NCBI RefSeq assembly: GCF_964253915.1
Contig: NZ_CAXUSG020000003.1
Coordinates: forward strand, 310,001-374,000
DNA: 64,000 nucleotides
Direction of reading: 5' to 3'
Origin: Metarhizobium sp964253915
GTDB taxonomy: Bacteria; Pseudomonadota; Alphaproteobacteria; Rhizobiales; Rhizobiaceae
The translations under genes were made by a program, and so were the position numbers. The stretch's first letter is position 1. The number at the start of each line of letters is the position of its first letter. Positions 25,993 through 34,534 of this stretch are shown here, in pieces. The notes below the pieces were generated by a model, which had not been told where the DNA came from, did not search any database, and was given only the letters and a program-made list of their open reading frames with translations.

Positions 25993-26616
25993 GTGACAGC
26001 AGAAAAGATCGACCGCCGCTACCTGATCATGCCCCATGCCGAACGCGGCATGGTCGTGGGCCTGTTCGGCGGTTCGTTCAATCCGCCGCATGAGGGCCAC
26101 GAACTGGTGGCGGACATCGCGCTTCGCCGCCTCGGCCTCGATCAGCTGTGGTGGATGGTGACGCCGGGCAACCCGCTGAAAAGCCACTCCAATCTGGCGC
26201 CGCTTTCGCAGCGGCTCGCCTGGAGCGAAAAGGTGGCCTCCGACCCGCGCATCAAGGTGACCGCCTTCGAAAAGACCCTCGGCGGCAGCTACACCGCCAA
26301 GACCCTGGCGCGGGTGAAAGCGCTCAATCCGCATGTGCATTTCATCTGGATCATGGGTGCCGACAATCTCAAAAGTTTCGACAAGTGGCAGAACTGGCAG
26401 GGCATTGCCTGCACCTTCCCGATCGCCGTGATCGACCGGCCGGGGGCGACACTGTCCTACCTTTCCTCGAAAATGGCGCAACGCTTTGGTTTCGCCCGCC
26501 TCGACGAAGACGATGCCGGCGTGTTGTGGATGAAGCGGGCGCCCGCCTGGACCTTCATCCACGGCCCGCGTTCGACACTGAGTTCGACGGCGCTGCGCGC
26601 TGCCGGCGCAAAGTGA
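25993..26616 (+). CDS. nadD: Nicotinate-nucleotide adenylyltransferase
   Basis: 207 residues from a GTG one base after the proA stop; ATG at 26029 would trim 12 residues and still keep the whole domain. Nucleotidyl-transferase motifs GLFGGSFNPPHEGH near the start and STLSSTALR (SSTxxR) at the end are intact, with IWIMGADNL between them. It adenylates nicotinate mononucleotide in NAD synthesis. Linkage to rsfS and rlmH is the common bacterial arrangement. Confidence 0.95.
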   Translation: MTAEKIDRRYLIMPHAERGMVVGLFGGSFNPPHEGHELVADIALRRLGLDQLWWMVTPGNPLKSHSNLAPLSQRLAWSEKVASDPRIKVTAFEKTLGGSYTAKTLARVKALNPHVHFIWIMGADNLKSFDKWQNWQGIACTFPIAVIDRPGATLSYLSSKMAQRFGFARLDEDDAGVLWMKRAPAWTFIHGPRSTLSSTALRAAGAK

Positions 26617-26746
26617 TCAGCCGGCTATCGTGTCGCCAAATCCGGGTGGGCAGCACGGCCCCTGCGCCGCAGTGCGGCAAAACGGCCATACCGGAAATGA
26701 TCCGTAAGAACCACCAGACCCCATGTCTTGAAACGTTAGGGGTTTG

Positions 26747-27241
26747 ATGCCTATCTTTATAAACGATTGGGGCGATTTGCCCGAATCGCCAGTGCCTGTT
26801 GCTGTTACGCCAAAGAAAGGAAAAACTCTGACAACAGTACACGCCAAGGGGAGAGCGCTCGCCGCCACCCCTAAAAGCCCGGAACGTGGCGCCGATGCCG
26901 CTGCCCGTGCTCTTCAACTGGTCCTCCTCAGCCTGGAGGACTCGAAGGCAGAAGATATTGTCACCATCAACATTGCCGGAAAATCGGCGCTTGGAGATTA
27001 CATGGTTGTCGTCTCCGGCCGTTCGAACAGGCATGTCGCCGCCATCAGCGACCACCTGATTTCCGACCTCAAGGAAGAGGGTTTCGGCAACGCTCGCGTC
27101 GAGGGTCTGGAAACCGGAGACTGGGTGCTGATTGACACCGGTGACATCATCGTCCATGTGTTCCGCCCCGAAATCCGCGAGTTCTACAACATCGAGAAGA
27201 TGTGGGCTGCCCCGGATCTCGAAGAAGAGACATTGCACTGA
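26747..27241 (+). CDS. rsfS: Ribosomal silencing factor RsfS
   Basis: 164 residues from ATG 26747, but the conserved DUF143 domain begins only near residue 50 (LQLVLLSLEDSKAEDIVTIN) and continues with DYMVVVSGRSNRHVAAIS, GDWVLIDTGDIIVHVF and REFYNIEKMW. The protein binds L14 and blocks subunit joining when nutrients are scarce. The real start may be the CTG at 26828, which has an AAAGGA site 6 bases upstream and gives LTTVHAKG..., about 137 residues, nearer the usual family length. Identity is certain; the start is not. Confidence 0.93.
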   Translation: MPIFINDWGDLPESPVPVAVTPKKGKTLTTVHAKGRALAATPKSPERGADAAARALQLVLLSLEDSKAEDIVTINIAGKSALGDYMVVVSGRSNRHVAAISDHLISDLKEEGFGNARVEGLETGDWVLIDTGDIIVHVFRPEIREFYNIEKMWAAPDLEEETLH

Positions 27242-27348
27242 TCGACCTTGCCGGCATGCTTTTGCATTCCGAAGGACGATAGGCCGAACCGGTACGGCGG
27301 CAACCAGGCCGCCGGGAGCCGAGCGGCCCGGACGCACGGAAAGCAGAC

Positions 27349-27831
27349 ATGCGGATTGGCCTTTTTGCTGTTGGCCGGCTCAAAGCCGGGCCTGAGAAGG
27401 ATCTTGCGGCTCGTTATCTCGAACGGCTGGCAAAGGCCGGACCGGCGATCGGCATCGAATTTTCGCGCGTCGTCGAAGTGGCCGAAAGCCGCGCCGCAAA
27501 CGCTGCGACTCGAAAACGCGAAGAAGCCGGCCTGCTGGAAAAGGCATTGCCGGAAGGCGCCGTTCTCATTCTCCTCGACGAACGCGGCAAGGCGCTCGAC
27601 AGCGAAGCCTTCGCCACGACGGTCGGCCAGTATCGCGACAACGGCAAACGCGACCTGATGATCGCCATCGGCGGCGCCGACGGGCTCGATCCGGCCCTTT
27701 ACGACCGGGCGGACGCCACGTTCTGTCTCGGCAAGATGACATGGCCGCACCAGCTGGTGCGCATCCTCATCGCCGAACAGCTGTACCGCGCCGTGACCAT
27801 CCTTTCCGGCCATCCCTATCACCGAATTTGA
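27349..27831 (+). CDS. rlmH: 23S rRNA (pseudouridine-1915 N3) methyltransferase RlmH
   Basis: 160 residues, the standard size for this compact SPOUT enzyme. LLDERGKALDSEAFA, IAIGGADGL and the C-terminal knot LGKMTWPHQLVRILIAEQLYRA...GHPYHR are all present. It uses SAM to methylate pseudouridine 1915 in 23S rRNA helix 69. It lies about 110 bases after rsfS and co-directionally, the common neighbourhood. Confidence 0.97.
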   Translation: MRIGLFAVGRLKAGPEKDLAARYLERLAKAGPAIGIEFSRVVEVAESRAANAATRKREEAGLLEKALPEGAVLILLDERGKALDSEAFATTVGQYRDNGKRDLMIAIGGADGLDPALYDRADATFCLGKMTWPHQLVRILIAEQLYRAVTILSGHPYHRI

Positions 27832-27940
27832 CGGCAACGGTCGCGTAGTGCCGGATTTTCGTCTTTCCTTAATCGGTAACGGCGATGTTCCTTGGCGATC
27901 GGCCGCAAATCAGCTTAGATTCCGGCTTCTTTTGACCGCG

Positions 27941-29362
27941 ATGACCGAAGACCGAATGGACGCATCGACCTGCAAACCGAAAAGAGCGCTGCTGGCAGGG
28001 CTTAGCCTTGCCGTTGTCGCCGGTTTGTCGCAGCCACCGTTTCTCCCAGAGGCTTTCGCCCAGGAAAAATCCGGCACCCAGCCGAGGATCGTCGCGGAAA
28101 GCGACCCTACCGCCGAATTGCAGCGCGAGCGGGACCTGACACGCAGCGAGCTGGAAACGCTGTCCAGGACCATGACCCTTTCGGCTGAAAAAGCCGCGAG
28201 CCTGAAACAGAGCATCGACGCGCTGGAGAAAAGCACCGTCAGCCTGCGTTCGGCACTGATCGATTCGGCAAACCGCCGCAAGCAACTCGACAAGCAGATC
28301 GCCGCCAGCGGGGAAAAACTCGCGGAACTCAATATCCGCCGCGACAAGATCCATGGCTCGCTGAAGGAGCGCCGCGGCCTGCTGGCGGAGGTTCTCGCTG
28401 CCTTGCAGCGCATGGGCCGCAATCCGCCGCCAGCCCTTCTCGTGACGCCCGACGATGCGCTTGCCTCCGTGCGCAGCGCCATCCTGCTCGGCGCCGTTGT
28501 TCCCGGCATCCGCAAGGAGACGGAGCGGCTTGCCACCGACCTGCAGGAACTCGCGACGCTTTCGGCTGAAATCCTGACGGAAAAGGCCAATTTCACCACC
28601 ACCGTCACCAACAATCTCGAAGAAGAGCGGCGCATGGACCTGCTCATCGTCGAGAACGACAAACTAAGCCGCAAGACGGCCGAGGAACTGGAGGCGGAGA
28701 GGCGGCATGCGAAAGATCTGGCAGCCCGCGCCACCAGCCTCGAAGGCCTGATCGGCTCGCTGGAAACGGAAATAACCTCCGTGCGCGAGGCAGCCGCACT
28801 GGCAAAGGCGGAGGAGGAAAAGCGCCGCCAGATGACCGACGAGCAGCGGCAGAAGGCAAAAGAACTCGCCGAGAACGGCGTGCCCGACAAAAACCGCATT
28901 GCGCCTGCATATGCTTTTTCCGATTTGAAAAATAAGCTGGAGCTTCCGGTTGCAGGCGAGATCATCCGCCAGTTCGGCGATGCCGACGGCACCGGTCACC
29001 CGGCCAAGGGCATGACGATCGCATCCACACCGGGCATGCTGGTCACGGCGCCGGCGGATGGTTCGGTGGTTTTCGCCGGGGTTTTCCGCAGCTATGGCCA
29101 GGTGGTCATCCTGAACACCGGCGATGGCTACCACCTGGTGATGTCCGGCATGGATCAGATCAAGACGCGCCAGGGCAAATTCGTCTTCGCCGGCGAACCC
29201 CTTGCAGTCATGGGTGAGAAAAGAGTGGCGAGCGCGACGGCATTGGCGCTGGAAACGGATCGCCCGACACTTTACATTGAATTTCGAAAAGGCGACCAGC
29301 CGGTCGATTCCCGACCGTGGTGGACCGCGACAGGCACTGGAAAGGCACGCAATGATACGTAG
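27941..29362 (+). CDS. Murein hydrolase activator, EnvC-like (degenerate LytM domain)
   Basis: 473 residues. An N-terminal signal peptide (LLAGLSLAVVAGLSQ, ending ...EAFA) is followed by a long coiled coil of Leu/Glu/Arg-rich heptads (about 60-300) and a C-terminal M23/LytM fold. The zinc-site residues are not intact: the usual HxxxGxD region reads GHPAKGMTI and the HxH region reads GYHLVMSGM. It is therefore more likely an activator of amidases than a hydrolase, as EnvC is. ATG 27956 is an alternative start. It overlaps ctpA by 11 bases. Confidence 0.9.
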   Translation: MTEDRMDASTCKPKRALLAGLSLAVVAGLSQPPFLPEAFAQEKSGTQPRIVAESDPTAELQRERDLTRSELETLSRTMTLSAEKAASLKQSIDALEKSTVSLRSALIDSANRRKQLDKQIAASGEKLAELNIRRDKIHGSLKERRGLLAEVLAALQRMGRNPPPALLVTPDDALASVRSAILLGAVVPGIRKETERLATDLQELATLSAEILTEKANFTTTVTNNLEEERRMDLLIVENDKLSRKTAEELEAERRHAKDLAARATSLEGLIGSLETEITSVREAAALAKAEEEKRRQMTDEQRQKAKELAENGVPDKNRIAPAYAFSDLKNKLELPVAGEIIRQFGDADGTGHPAKGMTIASTPGMLVTAPADGSVVFAGVFRSYGQVVILNTGDGYHLVMSGMDQIKTRQGKFVFAGEPLAVMGEKRVASATALALETDRPTLYIEFRKGDQPVDSRPWWTATGTGKARNDT

Positions 29363-30674
29363 GGCTTCACTTGTTCTCGTAGGCGCTCTGATGGGTGCGA
29401 CGGCGATGAGCGTCATTTATTCGGCTGGCATGCCTGCGGTCGCCGCAGGTGCGTCCACCTACAAGGAACTGTCGATCTTCGGCGACGTCTTCGAGCGCGT
29501 CCGCGCCCAGTACGTCACCCCGCCGCAGGAAGACAAGCTCATCGAGAATGCCATCAACGGCATGCTGACCTCGCTCGATCCGCATTCCAGCTACATGAAT
29601 GCCAAGGATGCCGACGACATGCGCACCCAAACCAAGGGTGAGTTCGGCGGCCTCGGCATCGAAGTGACGATGGAAGAAGAACTCGTCAAGGTCATCACCC
29701 CGATCGACGACACGCCGGCCTCGCGCGCCGGTGTCCTGGCCGGCGACTTCATCTCCGAGATCGACGGCCAGCCGGTGCGCGGCCTCAAGCTCGAAGACGC
29801 CGTCGACAAGATGCGCGGCGAGATCAACACGCCGATCAAGCTGACGATCCTGCGCAAGGGCGCCGACAAGCCGATCGAGCTGACCATCGTCCGCGACATC
29901 ATCCCGGTTCGCGCCGTCAAGTCGCGCGTCGAAGGCGACGTCGGTTACCTGCGTGTCATCTCCTTCTCGGAAAAGACCTATGACGACCTCGAAAAGGCGA
30001 TCGTCAACATCAAGAAGGAAGTGCCGGCCGACAAGCTGAAGGGCTACGTGCTTGACCTGCGCCTCAACCCGGGCGGTCTGCTCGACCAGGCGATCAACGT
30101 CTCCGATGCCTTCCTGGAGCGTGGCGAAGTGGTTTCGACCCGCGGCCGCAATCCGGACGAGACCCGCCGCTTCAACGCCGGCCCGGGCGACCTGACCGAC
30201 GGCAAGCCGGTGATCGTGCTGATCAACGGCGGTTCGGCCTCGGCCTCCGAAATCGTCGCCGGCGCCTTGCAGGACATGCATCGCGCCACGGTTCTCGGCA
30301 CACGCTCCTTCGGCAAGGGTTCGGTCCAGACCATGATCCCGCTCGGCGAGAACGGCATGCTGCGCCTGACCACGGCGCTGTATTACACGCCGTCGGGCAA
30401 GTCGATCCAGGGCACCGGCATCCAGCCGGATATCAAGGTTGACCAGCCGCTGCCGGTCGAACTGCAGGGCAAGGTGACCATGGAAGGCGAATCCAGCCTG
30501 CCGGGCCACATCAAGGGCCAGAACGAGACCGAAGAGGGCTCAGGCTCCGTGGCTTACGTTCCGCCGGAACCCAAGGACGACGTGCAGCTGAACTACGCGC
30601 TCGACCTGCTGCGTGGCGCCAAGAAGGATCCGGCTTTCCCGCCGATCGCCGACAAGGCCGAAGTCACCAAGTAA
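29352..30674 (+). CDS. ctpA: Carboxy-terminal processing protease (S41 family)
   Basis: 440 residues. A signal/anchor segment (SLVLVGALMGATAMSVIY) is followed by an N-terminal helical part, a PDZ domain (about 100-180, GGLGIEV...IDGQPVRGL) and the S41 domain. The catalytic set is visible as Ser297 in GSASASEI (294-301), Lys322 in SFGKGSVQ and Gln326. The periplasmic protease trims or degrades proteins by their C-termini; envC-ctpA pairing suggests control of cell-wall hydrolases. A strong terminator follows. Confidence 0.96.
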   Translation: MIRRASLVLVGALMGATAMSVIYSAGMPAVAAGASTYKELSIFGDVFERVRAQYVTPPQEDKLIENAINGMLTSLDPHSSYMNAKDADDMRTQTKGEFGGLGIEVTMEEELVKVITPIDDTPASRAGVLAGDFISEIDGQPVRGLKLEDAVDKMRGEINTPIKLTILRKGADKPIELTIVRDIIPVRAVKSRVEGDVGYLRVISFSEKTYDDLEKAIVNIKKEVPADKLKGYVLDLRLNPGGLLDQAINVSDAFLERGEVVSTRGRNPDETRRFNAGPGDLTDGKPVIVLINGGSASASEIVAGALQDMHRATVLGTRSFGKGSVQTMIPLGENGMLRLTTALYYTPSGKSIQGTGIQPDIKVDQPLPVELQGKVTMEGESSLPGHIKGQNETEEGSGSVAYVPPEPKDDVQLNYALDLLRGAKKDPAFPPIADKAEVTK

Positions 30675-30682
30675 ATATCGGG

Positions 30683-30719
30683 AAAGGCGCCGGCCCCTCA
30701 CGCGGGGGCCGGCGCCTTT
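30683..30719 (+). terminator. Intrinsic terminator after ctpA
   Basis: A 15-bp GC-rich stem (AAAGGCGCCGGCCCC with GGGGCCGGCGCCTTT), 7-base loop and TTTT tail begin 8 bases after the ctpA stop. Confidence 0.9.
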
Positions 30720-30746
30720 TGATTCGCGATCGGGGCGGGCGCATCA

Positions 30747-31943
30747 TTGGGAACGGATCTCCACGAACCGCTGGGCAGGAACCGCGCCGCGGCCAAAAAG
30801 CCTTATCGCCGGCTGACGGCGGCTGCGGTGTTTTCCGTTCTCGGCATCGTCTTCATCGGTGCCGTTTCCGTTTATGCCCTCCTGCCATCCGAAAAGCTGG
30901 GCCGTCCTTCCGAAACCGAAATCGCCCAGGCTGAAAAGCCGGCGGAGACATCGCAGAATACCGGCGAGATTGCCGCAGAGAAGCCAGCGGAGCAAGCCGA
31001 TGGCCTGCCGCGCGAAAAATCGCATTCCGGCGCCAAGGTCGAGCGGACGCTGACCAATGACGGCTCCGTCGTCACCAAATATTCGCCGAAAACGAGAGAC
31101 GGGAAAGGCCCGGTGCTGATCGACACCGCCGCCATCGGCCAGGATCCGCGCATGGCGGCGCTGCCCAACGACGACCTCCTGGAAGACAGCCCCTATGGAA
31201 AGCTGCCTATCATCGGCAAGGATGGATTGCGCCCGGTGGAGCAATATGCCCGCCCCTGGTCCGGCAGCCGCAGCACCCGCATCGCCATCGTCGTCGGTGG
31301 CCTCGGCCTCAGCCAGACGGGCACGCAGCGCGCCATCAAGCAATTGCCGGAAGAAATCACCTTCGCTTTCGCCGCCAGCGGCAACAGCCTGCAGCGCTGG
31401 ATGCAGGAAGCCCGCCGCAGCGGCCACGAGATCCTCATCCAGTTGCCGCTGGAACCATTTGATTATCCGGATAACGATCCTGGCCCGGGCACGCTGCTGA
31501 CGTCGCAATCCAAGGACGACAACATTGCCGATCTGCACCAGGCGCTAGGCAAGATCACCAATTATACCGGTGTGATGAACTACCTCGGTGGCCGTTTCCT
31601 CTCCGATGCCGATGCGCTCGACCCGATCATGCGCGACATCGCCGCCCGCGGCCTCCTGTTTCTCGACGACGGGTCGGTGGCGCAGACCCAGACGGGCAAT
31701 TTCGCCAAGGCGCTGGACATGCCGCATGCCTTTGCCGACGTGCAACTGGACGGACAGCTGAATACCGGCGCCATCCTCGCCAAGCTGGACGAACTTGAGC
31801 GCATCGCCCGGCGCAACGGCCAGGCGATCGGTGTTGCCTCCGCCTTCGACGAAAGCATCGCCGCCATCCGCCAGTGGAGCGACGAAGCATCGCTGCGCGG
31901 CATCGAGATCGTCGGCGTTTCGGCGCTGGCAACCAATCCTTGA
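30747..31943 (+). CDS. Divergent polysaccharide deacetylase family protein
   Basis: 398 residues from a TTG start (LGTDLHEPLGRN). There is one N-terminal membrane helix (AAAVFSVLGIVFIGAVSVYALL), a low-complexity charged linker (about 60-150) and a C-terminal NodB-like barrel of the YibQ/DUF610 type (RIAIVVGGLGLSQTGTQRAIKQLPEEITFAF). It lacks the classical NodB zinc triad in the usual context, as the family does. A role at the envelope is likely from the anchor and its place after envC-ctpA. The substrate is unknown. Confidence 0.9.
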   Translation: MGTDLHEPLGRNRAAAKKPYRRLTAAAVFSVLGIVFIGAVSVYALLPSEKLGRPSETEIAQAEKPAETSQNTGEIAAEKPAEQADGLPREKSHSGAKVERTLTNDGSVVTKYSPKTRDGKGPVLIDTAAIGQDPRMAALPNDDLLEDSPYGKLPIIGKDGLRPVEQYARPWSGSRSTRIAIVVGGLGLSQTGTQRAIKQLPEEITFAFAASGNSLQRWMQEARRSGHEILIQLPLEPFDYPDNDPGPGTLLTSQSKDDNIADLHQALGKITNYTGVMNYLGGRFLSDADALDPIMRDIAARGLLFLDDGSVAQTQTGNFAKALDMPHAFADVQLDGQLNTGAILAKLDELERIARRNGQAIGVASAFDESIAAIRQWSDEASLRGIEIVGVSALATNP

Positions 31944-31968
31944 GATGCCAAACCTTGAGACCAATGAT

Positions 31969-32499
31969 ATGAGCAAGAACAAGAACGCCCCCGTGAAAGC
32001 CGAAGACCTGCCTTACCGTCCCTGCGTCGGCATCATGGTGCTTAATCGCCAGGGGCTGGTCTGGGCGGGCAAACGTATTCCCATCGGCAATTCCGAATAT
32101 GACGGTTCGCCGCAGCTGTGGCAGATGCCGCAAGGCGGCATCGACAAGGACGAAGACCCGCTGAAGGCCGCCTATCGCGAGCTTTACGAAGAAACCGGCA
32201 TGCGGTCGGTCTCCCTGCTTGCCGAGGCGCCGAACTGGATCAATTACGACCTGCCGCCGCAGCTCATCGGCATCGGCCTCAAGGGCAAGTTTCGCGGCCA
32301 GACGCAGCGCTGGTTTGCCTTTCGTTTCGAAGGTGACGAAACCGAGATCGCCATCAACCCGCCGCCCGGCGGGCACGAACCGGAGTTCGATGCCTGGGCG
32401 TGGAAGCCGATGCACGAATTGCCCGGCCTGATCGTCTCGTTCAAGCGCAGCGTCTACGATGCCGTGGTGGCGGAATTCAGCCACCTCGCCGGGCAGTAA
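31969..32499 (+). CDS. rppH: RNA pyrophosphohydrolase (Nudix)
   Basis: 176 residues. YRPCVGIMVLNRQGLVWAGKRI and SPQLWQMPQGG precede a perfect Nudix box at 56-78 (GGIDKDEDPLKAAYRELYEE then TG). The enzyme removes pyrophosphate from triphosphorylated 5' ends and starts mRNA decay. ATG 31969 gives the usual length; ATG 31945, two bases after the deacetylase stop and in frame, would add eight residues. Confidence 0.96.
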   Translation: MSKNKNAPVKAEDLPYRPCVGIMVLNRQGLVWAGKRIPIGNSEYDGSPQLWQMPQGGIDKDEDPLKAAYRELYEETGMRSVSLLAEAPNWINYDLPPQLIGIGLKGKFRGQTQRWFAFRFEGDETEIAINPPPGGHEPEFDAWAWKPMHELPGLIVSFKRSVYDAVVAEFSHLAGQ

Positions 32500-32517
32500 G
32501 GGCCAGGAGGCGTTACC

Positions 32518-33168
32518 ATGCTGCATGTCGGCTGGAGCCATCGGACCGAGGCGCCGGCCCGCATCATGGTCTACCCGGACGGCTGCCGCGACGTCATCAT
32601 CGCCGAGCCGCCGGACCGGGCGCCATACATCCTGTTTTCGGATTGGGATTTCCAGCCGCGGGCGGTCGATGTGATAGCGGGCACGCGAATGACCGGCTTT
32701 CGCCTGCGCCCCGGCTTGACGCTGACGCCTGCCGCCCTTGCCGAATTGACCGGGCAGGAAACGAAGATAGCGACCTTTCTCGAAAGCATGTTGAGCCCGA
32801 CAGACGAGCTTGCCGATGTCATCGCTCTTCTCGCCGGCTCCACCATGCCGCTTGCCCGCATCGCCCGCCATGCCGGTGTCTCGTCGCGGACGCTGCAGCG
32901 ACGGTTGCGCGAATGCCAGATGCCGTCGCCGGATTACTGGCGCCGTCTCGGGCGGGCGCGACGCACGGTTTCCGCCCTATCCGGCAGCGAAACCCTGGCC
33001 GATACGGCGGCTCGTTTCGGGTACAGCGATCAGGCGCACATGAGCCGCGAATGCAAATCCTGGTTCGGCCGGAGCCCGGCGCAATTGCGCCGCGACCCCG
33101 GCACGCGCGCCATCCTGGCTCAGCCGGGGGTCGGCAACTGGACCGGCGAGCAGATCTCGATCAGGTAG
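32518..33168 (+). CDS. AraC-family transcriptional regulator
   Basis: 216 residues, short for the family. A compact N-terminal beta-rich domain (MVYPDGCRDVIIAEPPDRAP) is followed by a C-terminal double helix-turn-helix: LARIARHAGVSSRTLQRRLRE and LADTAARFGYSDQAHMSRECKSWFGRSPAQLRR. The N-terminus resembles the small sensor domain of regulators linked to VOC proteins. Its 3' end overlaps that of the convergent VOC gene by 49 bp. Confidence 0.9.
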   Translation: MLHVGWSHRTEAPARIMVYPDGCRDVIIAEPPDRAPYILFSDWDFQPRAVDVIAGTRMTGFRLRPGLTLTPAALAELTGQETKIATFLESMLSPTDELADVIALLAGSTMPLARIARHAGVSSRTLQRRLRECQMPSPDYWRRLGRARRTVSALSGSETLADTAARFGYSDQAHMSRECKSWFGRSPAQLRRDPGTRAILAQPGVGNWTGEQISIR

Positions 33169-33515
33169 CCGTTGGGGTCGCCGACATAGGCGATCACCTG
33201 CCCCCAGGGCACGTCTCTTGTGGCCTGAACCAGCGTCGCACCCGCGGCAAGCGCCTGCTGCAGCGCGCCCTCAACATCCTCCGTCTCGAAGGCAAGCTCG
33301 AAAGCCGGGGCGGCGAGCGAAGGTTTTTGCGGATGTTTTCCCAATTGCCGCATCAGCGCCGTGGAGGAAAAGGCAAGTTTGGTCGCGCCAGTCGAAAGCT
33401 CGCCGTAGTCACCGCTCTCATGCAGGAAGGCGATTTCGAAACCGAAGGCGCGGACGAAGAAATCGAGGCTGGCACCGACGTCGTCGACATAGAGGATGGT
33501 GTAGCGAAAATTCAT
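33120..33515 (-). CDS. VOC-family (glyoxalase/bleomycin-resistance fold) protein
   Basis: 131 residues. It starts MNFRYTILYVDDVGASLDFFVRAFGFE and ends VIAYVGDPNGYLIEICSP, with the paired beta-alpha-beta modules and the C-terminal metal-ligand Glu of the vicinal-oxygen-chelate fold. The metal His of module 1 is not evident, so the enzymatic reaction is uncertain. The ATG at 33515 has an AGGAGC site. The gene converges on the AraC regulator, sharing 49 bp at the 3' ends. Confidence 0.88.
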   Translation of the reverse strand: MNFRYTILYVDDVGASLDFFVRAFGFEIAFLHESGDYGELSTGATKLAFSSTALMRQLGKHPQKPSLAAPAFELAFETEDVEGALQQALAAGATLVQATRDVPWGQVIAYVGDPNGYLIEICSPVQLPTPG

Positions 33516-33594
33516 GAGCTGCTCCTTTGCTTCACCCCGCGACAGATAGGGGAATGGCCGTGGAAGATCTTGAATTTTCGCGACACAAAAACGA

Positions 33595-33628
33595 AAAAGC
33601 CGCCCGCGAAACACCACGGGCGGCTTTT
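33595..33628 (-). terminator. Intrinsic terminator downstream of bfr
   Basis: A perfect 12-bp stem (AAAAGCCGCCCG / CGGGCGGCTTTT) lies 14 bases beyond the bfr stop on the minus strand. It is followed there by a T-rich tract (AAAAA on the plus strand) and separates bfr from the VOC gene. Confidence 0.88.
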
Positions 33629-33642
33629 CAAAGCATGAAAAA

Positions 33643-34140
33643 TTAGTGCTCGTCGCCTTCTGCTTCGTCGGCAGAGCCGGCATTGAGCTGGCCGTATTTC
33701 GCTTCGCCGATCTTGTCGAGCAGTTCCAGCTGGGTTTCCAGGAAGTCGATGTGACCTTCCTCGTCCATCAACAGCTGCTCGAACAGTTTCATGGAAACGT
33801 AGTCGCCGGCCTCGTAACAGATGTCGCGCGACTTCTTGTACGAGGTGCGGGCGTCGTATTCGCCGGCAAGGTCGGCTTCCAGCACTTCCTTGACGTTCTG
33901 ACCGATGCGCAGCGGCGAAACCGTCTGCAGGTTGGGGTGGCCTTCGAGGAAGATGATGCGTGCGACAAGTTTGTCGGCATGCTGCATTTCTTCGATCGAT
34001 TCGGCACGTTCCTTCTTTGCGAGCTTGGTATATCCCCAGTCTTCAAGAAGGCGATAATGCAGCCAATATTGATTGACCGCGCCCAGTTCGAGGAACAATG
34101 CCTCGTTAAGCCGCTCGATGACTCTTTTGTCGCCTTTCAA
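33643..34140 (-). CDS. bfr: Bacterioferritin
   Basis: 165 residues from a TTG start (LKGDKRVIERLNEALFLELG) preceded by an AGGAGAG site; an ATG at 34164 would add eight residues. All ferroxidase ligands are in register with the family: Glu18, Glu51, His54, Glu94, Glu127 and His130. Met52, the inter-subunit heme ligand, is present. The protein oxidises and stores iron in a 24-mer. Its start lies inside the 3' end of the upstream bfd gene (35-bp overlap), coupling the two. Confidence 0.97.
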   Translation of the reverse strand: MKGDKRVIERLNEALFLELGAVNQYWLHYRLLEDWGYTKLAKKERAESIEEMQHADKLVARIIFLEGHPNLQTVSPLRIGQNVKEVLEADLAGEYDARTSYKKSRDICYEAGDYVSMKLFEQLLMDEEGHIDFLETQLELLDKIGEAKYGQLNAGSADEAEGDEH

Positions 34141-34417
34141 GGTCCGCTCTCCTGTTTTCTTCATGGAATTCTTTGAGGCGGGCCATAAAATCAAATATTT
34201 CGGCGTCCGTCGAGTCACGCCGGCTATGGTAATGTTCGGTTGTGCGGATGATGATGTCCACCACATTGGGGAAACAGCCGCAGCAGCGGCCGCGCTTTTC
34301 CATCGCGTGATAGACTTTTGCCGGCACGATCAGCTGCCAACAGTCCTCATCGAGGAGCCCGATGATGGTGTCTTCGATCTCTTTTACGGTAATGAAGTTG
34401 CAGCTGCAAACCAGCAT
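34106..34417 (-). CDS. bfd: Bacterioferritin-associated ferredoxin (Bfd-type [2Fe-2S])
   Basis: 103 residues from ATG 34417. The Bfd cluster cysteines are Cys4 and Cys6 (MLVCSCN) and Cys45-x2-Cys48 (RCCGCFP). Bfd hands electrons to bacterioferritin to release stored iron. The usual domain is about 65 residues; here a charged helical tail of about 45 residues (HYHSRRDSTDAEIFDFMARL...) follows. An in-frame ATG at 34459 could extend the N-terminus. It is directly upstream of and overlapping bfr. Confidence 0.9.
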   Translation of the reverse strand: MLVCSCNFITVKEIEDTIIGLLDEDCWQLIVPAKVYHAMEKRGRCCGCFPNVVDIIIRTTEHYHSRRDSTDAEIFDFMARLKEFHEENRRADLERRQKSHRAA

Positions 34418-34517
34418 GTCGTCTTGCCTGTCATACGCAACGTACTGAATTGGTTTCATAAAGCAAAAGAGGATATTTGCTGTCAACAAAAAACTGCCGC
34501 GACGGGGATCGACAAAG

Positions 34518-34534
34518 ATTGGAATCGATCTAAA
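34518..34534. promoter_or_regulatory. Irr-box (ICE)-like palindrome upstream of bfd-bfr
   Basis: Read towards bfd, the 17-mer is TTTAGATCGATTCCAAT, matching 11 of 14 half-site positions of the iron-control element TTTAGAA-N3-TTCTAAA bound by Irr in rhizobia. It lies about 100 bases before the bfd start. The match is imperfect, so binding is an inference. Confidence 0.45.
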
